Below, one piece after another: positions 4,847 to 6,728 of a DNA stretch of 6,728 nucleotides. The stretch is from Gammaproteobacteria bacterium. Its GTDB lineage: Bacteria; Pseudomonadota; Gammaproteobacteria; Thiohalospirales; Thiohalospiraceae. The notes under the pieces were generated by a model. It was given only the letters and a program-made list of their open reading frames with translations. It did not search any database and was not told the origin of the DNA. The stretch spans positions 1 to 6,728 of the forward strand of contig DRMK01000007.1 of the NCBI GenBank assembly GCA_011322575.1, written 5' to 3'. The translations under genes were made by a program, and so were the position numbers. Position 1 is the first letter of the stretch; each line of letters begins with the position of its first letter.

Positions 4847-6728
4847 ATGGCACAGACCAGGTACCTTTCACCGCTCCATCCCCGTCTGCCGGAACGGCCC
4901 GGGGTACGCCTCGACTGGGGCCGGCTCTACGGCAGCAGCTTTGGCCTGGCAATCCAGGCAGCGGCCCGCGCCCACCACGCACCAGCCGTGGTCGTGGCTC
5001 CCGATACTACCGCCACCCTGCGCCTGGAACAGGAGCTGCGATTCTTCGCCACGGACGGCGGGGAAACCCTGCCCTTACTGGCTTTTCCCGACTGGGAGAC
5101 GCTGCCCTACGACATATTCTCTCCCCACCAGGAGATAATCTCCCAGCGCCTCGCCACCCTCTACCGCCTGCCGGCCCTGGAGCGGGGGATCCTGGTGGTC
5201 TCCGCCCCCACCCTGATGCACCGCCTCCCGCCCCGCACCTACCTGGAGGCCAACGCCCTGCTGCTGGAGGTTGGCCAGCGGCTGGACCTGGAGGCGTTCC
5301 GCCGCCGTCTGGAGAACAGCGGCTACCAGTGCGTCTCCCAGGTGATGGAGCCGGGCGAGTTTGCCGTGCGCGGCAGCCTGCTGGATCTGTTCCCCATGGG
5401 CAGCGAGCGACCGTTCCGCATCGACCTGTTCGATGACGAGATCGAGAGCATCCGCACCTTCAACCCGGAGAACCAGCGCACCCAGCAGAAGGTAGAGCGC
5501 GCGCGTCTGCTGCCGGCCCGGGAGTTCCCCCTCACCCCCGAGGCGATCAAGCGGTTCCGCCAGGCCTACCGGGATCGGCTGGAGGGGGAGCTGGGCCGCA
5601 GCGTCATCTACCAGTCGGTCAGCGACGGCCTGGCCCCGCCCGGCATCGAGTATTACCTGCCCCTGTTCTTCGAACAGACCGCCACCCTGTTCGACTACCT
5701 GCCCGCAAACAGCCTGCTGTTCCTCGCCGAGGGGGTCCAGGAGGCGGCCGAGCGTTTCCGGGAGGAGGCGCAACAGCGCTACGAGAGCCGCCGTCACGAC
5801 CCGGAGCGGCCACTGCTGCCACCGGCTGACCTGTTCCTGCGCAGCGACGAGCTGCTGGGGGCCGCAGGGAGATTCGGCCAGGTGCGTCTGCACCGCTTCA
5901 AGGGCACCGGCAAGGGGATAGACTACGCCACCTGCGCTCCGCCGGAGCTCAACCTGAAGGGCCCCGCCGGCCGCGGCAGCGAGGCGCTGCGCCGCTGGCT
6001 GCGGGAGTTCCCGGGGCGGGTGCTGCTGGCCGCCGAGAGCACCGGCCGCCGCGAGGCGCTGCTGGAGCTGCTCAAGGGGGACGATATCCACCCAACCCTC
6101 TATGACGGATGGCAGGCGTTCCTGGAAGGGGAGGCACCGGTGGGGATCACCGTCGCCCCGCTGGAGCAGGGGCTGGTGCTGGAGCGGCCCGCGGTAGCGG
6201 TGGTAACCGAAGCGCAACTGTTCGGCGCCCACGCCATCCAGCGCAGCCGGCGCCGCACCCGCCACCGGGAGACGGAGGCCATCATCCGCGATCTGGCCGA
6301 GCTGCAGGAGGGGGCGCCGGTGGTGCACGAGGAGCACGGCATCGGACGCTTTCTCGGCCTGCAGAAGCTGACCGTGGGAGGCAGCGAGGCGGAGTTTCTC
6401 GCGCTGGAGTATGCCGGGGGAGACAAGCTCTATGTACCGGTCTCCTCCCTGCACCTTATCAGCCGCTACAGCGGCGCCGCCCCGGAGAACGCCCCGCTGC
6501 ACAAGCTGGGCAGCGGCCAGTGGGAGCGAGCCAAGCGCAAGGCCGGCGAAAAGGTCCGCGACGTGGCCGCCGAACTGCTGGAGATCTACGCCCGGCGCGA
6601 GGCGCGCCAGGGGCACGCCTACCCCGTGGATGATCAGTACGCCGCCTTTGCCGCGGCCTTCCCCTTCGAGGAGACCCCCGATCAGCTGGAGTCCATCCAC
6701 GCCGTACTGGCCGACATGGCCTCGGACA
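4847..6728 (+). CDS. mfd: Transcription-repair coupling factor Mfd, N-terminal part (C-terminus beyond window)
   Basis: Mfd removes RNA polymerase stalled at DNA lesions and recruits UvrA for nucleotide excision repair. The window holds 627 codons of a protein usually about 1150 residues long. UvrB-like domain 1/2 features are clear: FPDWETLPYDIFSPHQEIIS, QVMEPGEFAVRG (Arg at 175) LLDLFPMG and RIDLFDDEIESIR. PAGIEYYLPLFF-like and ERFREEAQQRYESR segments also fit E. coli Mfd. The RNA-polymerase-interaction domain is at about 488-560 with VVHEEHGIGRF, KLYVPVSSLHLISRY (LYVPV 528-532) and ENAPLHKLG. AGEKVRDVAAELLEIYARR and FPFEETPDQLESIHAVLADM follow; the Walker A motif that comes next in E. coli lies past the edge. 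ATG 4847 matches the family N-terminus, and an in-frame TAA at 4817-4819 blocks any longer form. There is no visible Shine-Dalgarno. No frameshift is seen. Confidence 0.97.
   Translation, partial: MAQTRYLSPLHPRLPERPGVRLDWGRLYGSSFGLAIQAAARAHHAPAVVVAPDTTATLRLEQELRFFATDGGETLPLLAFPDWETLPYDIFSPHQEIISQRLATLYRLPALERGILVVSAPTLMHRLPPRTYLEANALLLEVGQRLDLEAFRRRLENSGYQCVSQVMEPGEFAVRGSLLDLFPMGSERPFRIDLFDDEIESIRTFNPENQRTQQKVERARLLPAREFPLTPEAIKRFRQAYRDRLEGELGRSVIYQSVSDGLAPPGIEYYLPLFFEQTATLFDYLPANSLLFLAEGVQEAAERFREEAQQRYESRRHDPERPLLPPADLFLRSDELLGAAGRFGQVRLHRFKGTGKGIDYATCAPPELNLKGPAGRGSEALRRWLREFPGRVLLAAESTGRREALLELLKGDDIHPTLYDGWQAFLEGEAPVGITVAPLEQGLVLERPAVAVVTEAQLFGAHAIQRSRRRTRHRETEAIIRDLAELQEGAPVVHEEHGIGRFLGLQKLTVGGSEAEFLALEYAGGDKLYVPVSSLHLISRYSGAAPENAPLHKLGSGQWERAKRKAGEKVRDVAAELLEIYARREARQGHAYPVDDQYAAFAAAFPFEETPDQLESIHAVLADMASD

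Noticed and set aside
4623..5138. Plus-strand frame of 171 codons across the mfd start
   Set aside because: It overlaps mfd in another frame, has no homology I recognise and is Trp, Pro, Arg and Ser-rich in the manner of a shadow frame.
5075..6700. Minus-strand open frame of 541 codons antisense to mfd
   Set aside because: It lies wholly within the strongly supported mfd coding frame. Its composition (Gln, Gly, Leu and Ala-rich with no recognisable motif) is that of a GC-rich antisense shadow.

Overview
The window looks like chromosomal DNA of a GC-rich gammaproteobacterium. Three neighbours fit that: an Mfd very close in sequence to the E. coli protein as I remember it, a YedI/DUF808 membrane protein and a TfoX C-terminal-domain protein. 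The secreted c-type cytochrome gives it a respiratory or lithotrophic flavour, but nothing here fixes the genus. Two genes run off the ends of the window: the sensor gene at the left edge and mfd at the right edge. There are no rRNA or tRNA genes, CRISPR arrays, insertion sequences or phage genes.

Layout. Positions 2-1378 (minus) hold the N-terminal 459 residues of a membrane receptor: TM helix, large periplasmic Cache-type sensor, second TM helix and the start of a HAMP domain. Its output domain lies outside the window. A 300-bp divergent control region (1379-1678) separates it from a two-gene plus-strand operon. The first gene (1679-2737) encodes a secreted protein with two cytochrome c domains fused to a C-terminal DUF302 domain. 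The second (2734-3198) overlaps it by ATGA and encodes a second secreted protein that looks like a stand-alone DUF302 domain. A convergent yedI-like gene (3267-4133, minus) follows, then a small TfoX C-terminal-domain gene (4273-4581, minus). Another divergent gap (4582-4846) leads into mfd (4847 to the end, plus), covering the UvrB-like domains and the RNA-polymerase-interaction domain but stopping before the translocase motifs.

The most interesting part is 1379-3198. Both predicted products are exported and both appear to carry DUF302 folds, one tethered to a diheme electron carrier. The overlapping genes with a strong ribosome binding site suggest matched synthesis and perhaps a heteromeric periplasmic complex. 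The divergent sensor gene and an imperfect dyad between the two promoters make joint regulation possible, though this is inference. The remaining genes are ordinary: DNA repair (mfd), a conserved inner-membrane protein (yedI) and a small helix-hairpin-helix-like protein (TfoX C-terminal family).
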